Origin: an uncultured Paracoccaceae bacterium
Lineage (GTDB): Bacteria; Pseudomonadota; Alphaproteobacteria; Rhodobacterales; Rhodobacteraceae
NCBI GenBank assembly: GCA_913062865.1
Contig: CAJXWO010000030.1
Location: 1 to 34,401, forward strand
Reading direction: 5' to 3'
DNA: 34,401 bases
Under the pieces are notes generated by a model. The model had not been told where the DNA came from. It did no database searches and saw only the letters and a program-made list of their open reading frames with translations. The stretch's first letter is position 1. Every line of letters starts with the position of its first letter. Both the position numbers and the translations under genes were made by a program. Shown one piece after another: positions 34,320-34,401 of the stretch.

Positions 34320-34401
34320 CAGTCATTGAGGCAGGTTTCATACAGGCAAGAAACCTATCGAGCAGTGCCCGCTTTATAAGCAATCTGTGGCCACTGTCCA
34401 A
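34320..34401 (-). other. 3' end of an off-window minus-strand gene (frame uncertain)
   Basis: The strong terminator implies a transcript ending here. One frame reads QWPQIAYKAGTAR then TAG (34355-34357); another stops at 34374-34376; the third stays open past the terminator. I cannot tell which, if any, is coding, nor name a family. A non-coding RNA end is also possible. Confidence 0.3.

Noticed and set aside
1..34401. Mobile elements, phage genes, CRISPR arrays, tRNA or rRNA
   Set aside because: No transposase, integrase other than XerD, regularly spaced repeat array or RNA gene signature was found on reading both strands.

Overview
The window is chromosomal DNA from a GC-rich alphaproteobacterium, most likely a marine Rhodobacterales (Roseobacter-group) species. 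This rests on the protein families and their order: class II DAHP synthase, PAS_5 regulator, YicC-Gmk, a full phoR-pst-phoU-phoB locus with long PstC and PstA, and a glutaryl-CoA dehydrogenase cluster. It also rests on the small-protein/unknown/XerD operon and on AAAA-N-TCTT palindromes between genes. The placement is inference from family recognition; no search was run. I see no rRNA, tRNA, insertion sequence, prophage or CRISPR array. Coding density is high and base composition is even, so this looks like core genome with some regulatory novelty.

Layout, 1-7.0 kb: class II DAHP synthase (+) ends in a good terminator and converges on a PAS_5 protein (-). Then, all (+): yicC, gmk and a gamma-carbonic-anhydrase-like hexapeptide protein, a PLP trans-sulfuration-type enzyme, and phoR. 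7.0-13.4 kb: a three-repeat Pho box precedes pstS-pstC-pstA-pstB-phoU-phoB, a complete phosphate uptake and signalling operon. It ends in twin palindromic hairpins shared with a convergent LysR gene. 13.4-19.2 kb: LysR (-) is divergent from glutaryl-CoA dehydrogenase, a fused alpha/beta 2-oxo acid dehydrogenase E1 and a DAO-type FAD oxidase. Together these could be the lower lysine (pipecolate/2-oxoadipate/glutarate) pathway. 19.2-20.1 kb: an orphan LuxR-type regulator with altered ligand-pocket residues.

20.3-24.0 kb, all (-): aroK-aroB (ATGA overlap) and rpsB-tsf, with an rpsB promoter and structured leader. 24.1-28.2 kb (+): a 51-aa membrane protein with a TTG start, a 548-aa secreted helical protein of unknown function, xerD, and a CNNM/CBS/CorC_HlyC membrane protein. 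28.3-29.7 kb: two divergent exported proteins whose start codons overlap in the tetranucleotide CATG. 29.7-32.3 kb (+): pseudouridine kinase and pseudouridine-5'-phosphate glycosidase (ATGA overlap), then a DUF502 membrane protein. 32.3-34.1 kb (-): 3-hydroxybutyrate dehydrogenase and a patatin-like hydrolase in one operon, probably polyhydroxybutyrate mobilisation. The right edge holds a strong minus-strand terminator for a gene lying mostly outside the window.

No wholly new multi-gene system is obvious. The best candidates for something undescribed are the overlapping divergent exported pair, the small-membrane-protein/548-aa operon upstream of xerD, the orphan E1 in the glutaryl-CoA cluster, and the LuxR homologue lacking all three canonical acyl-homoserine-lactone contacts.
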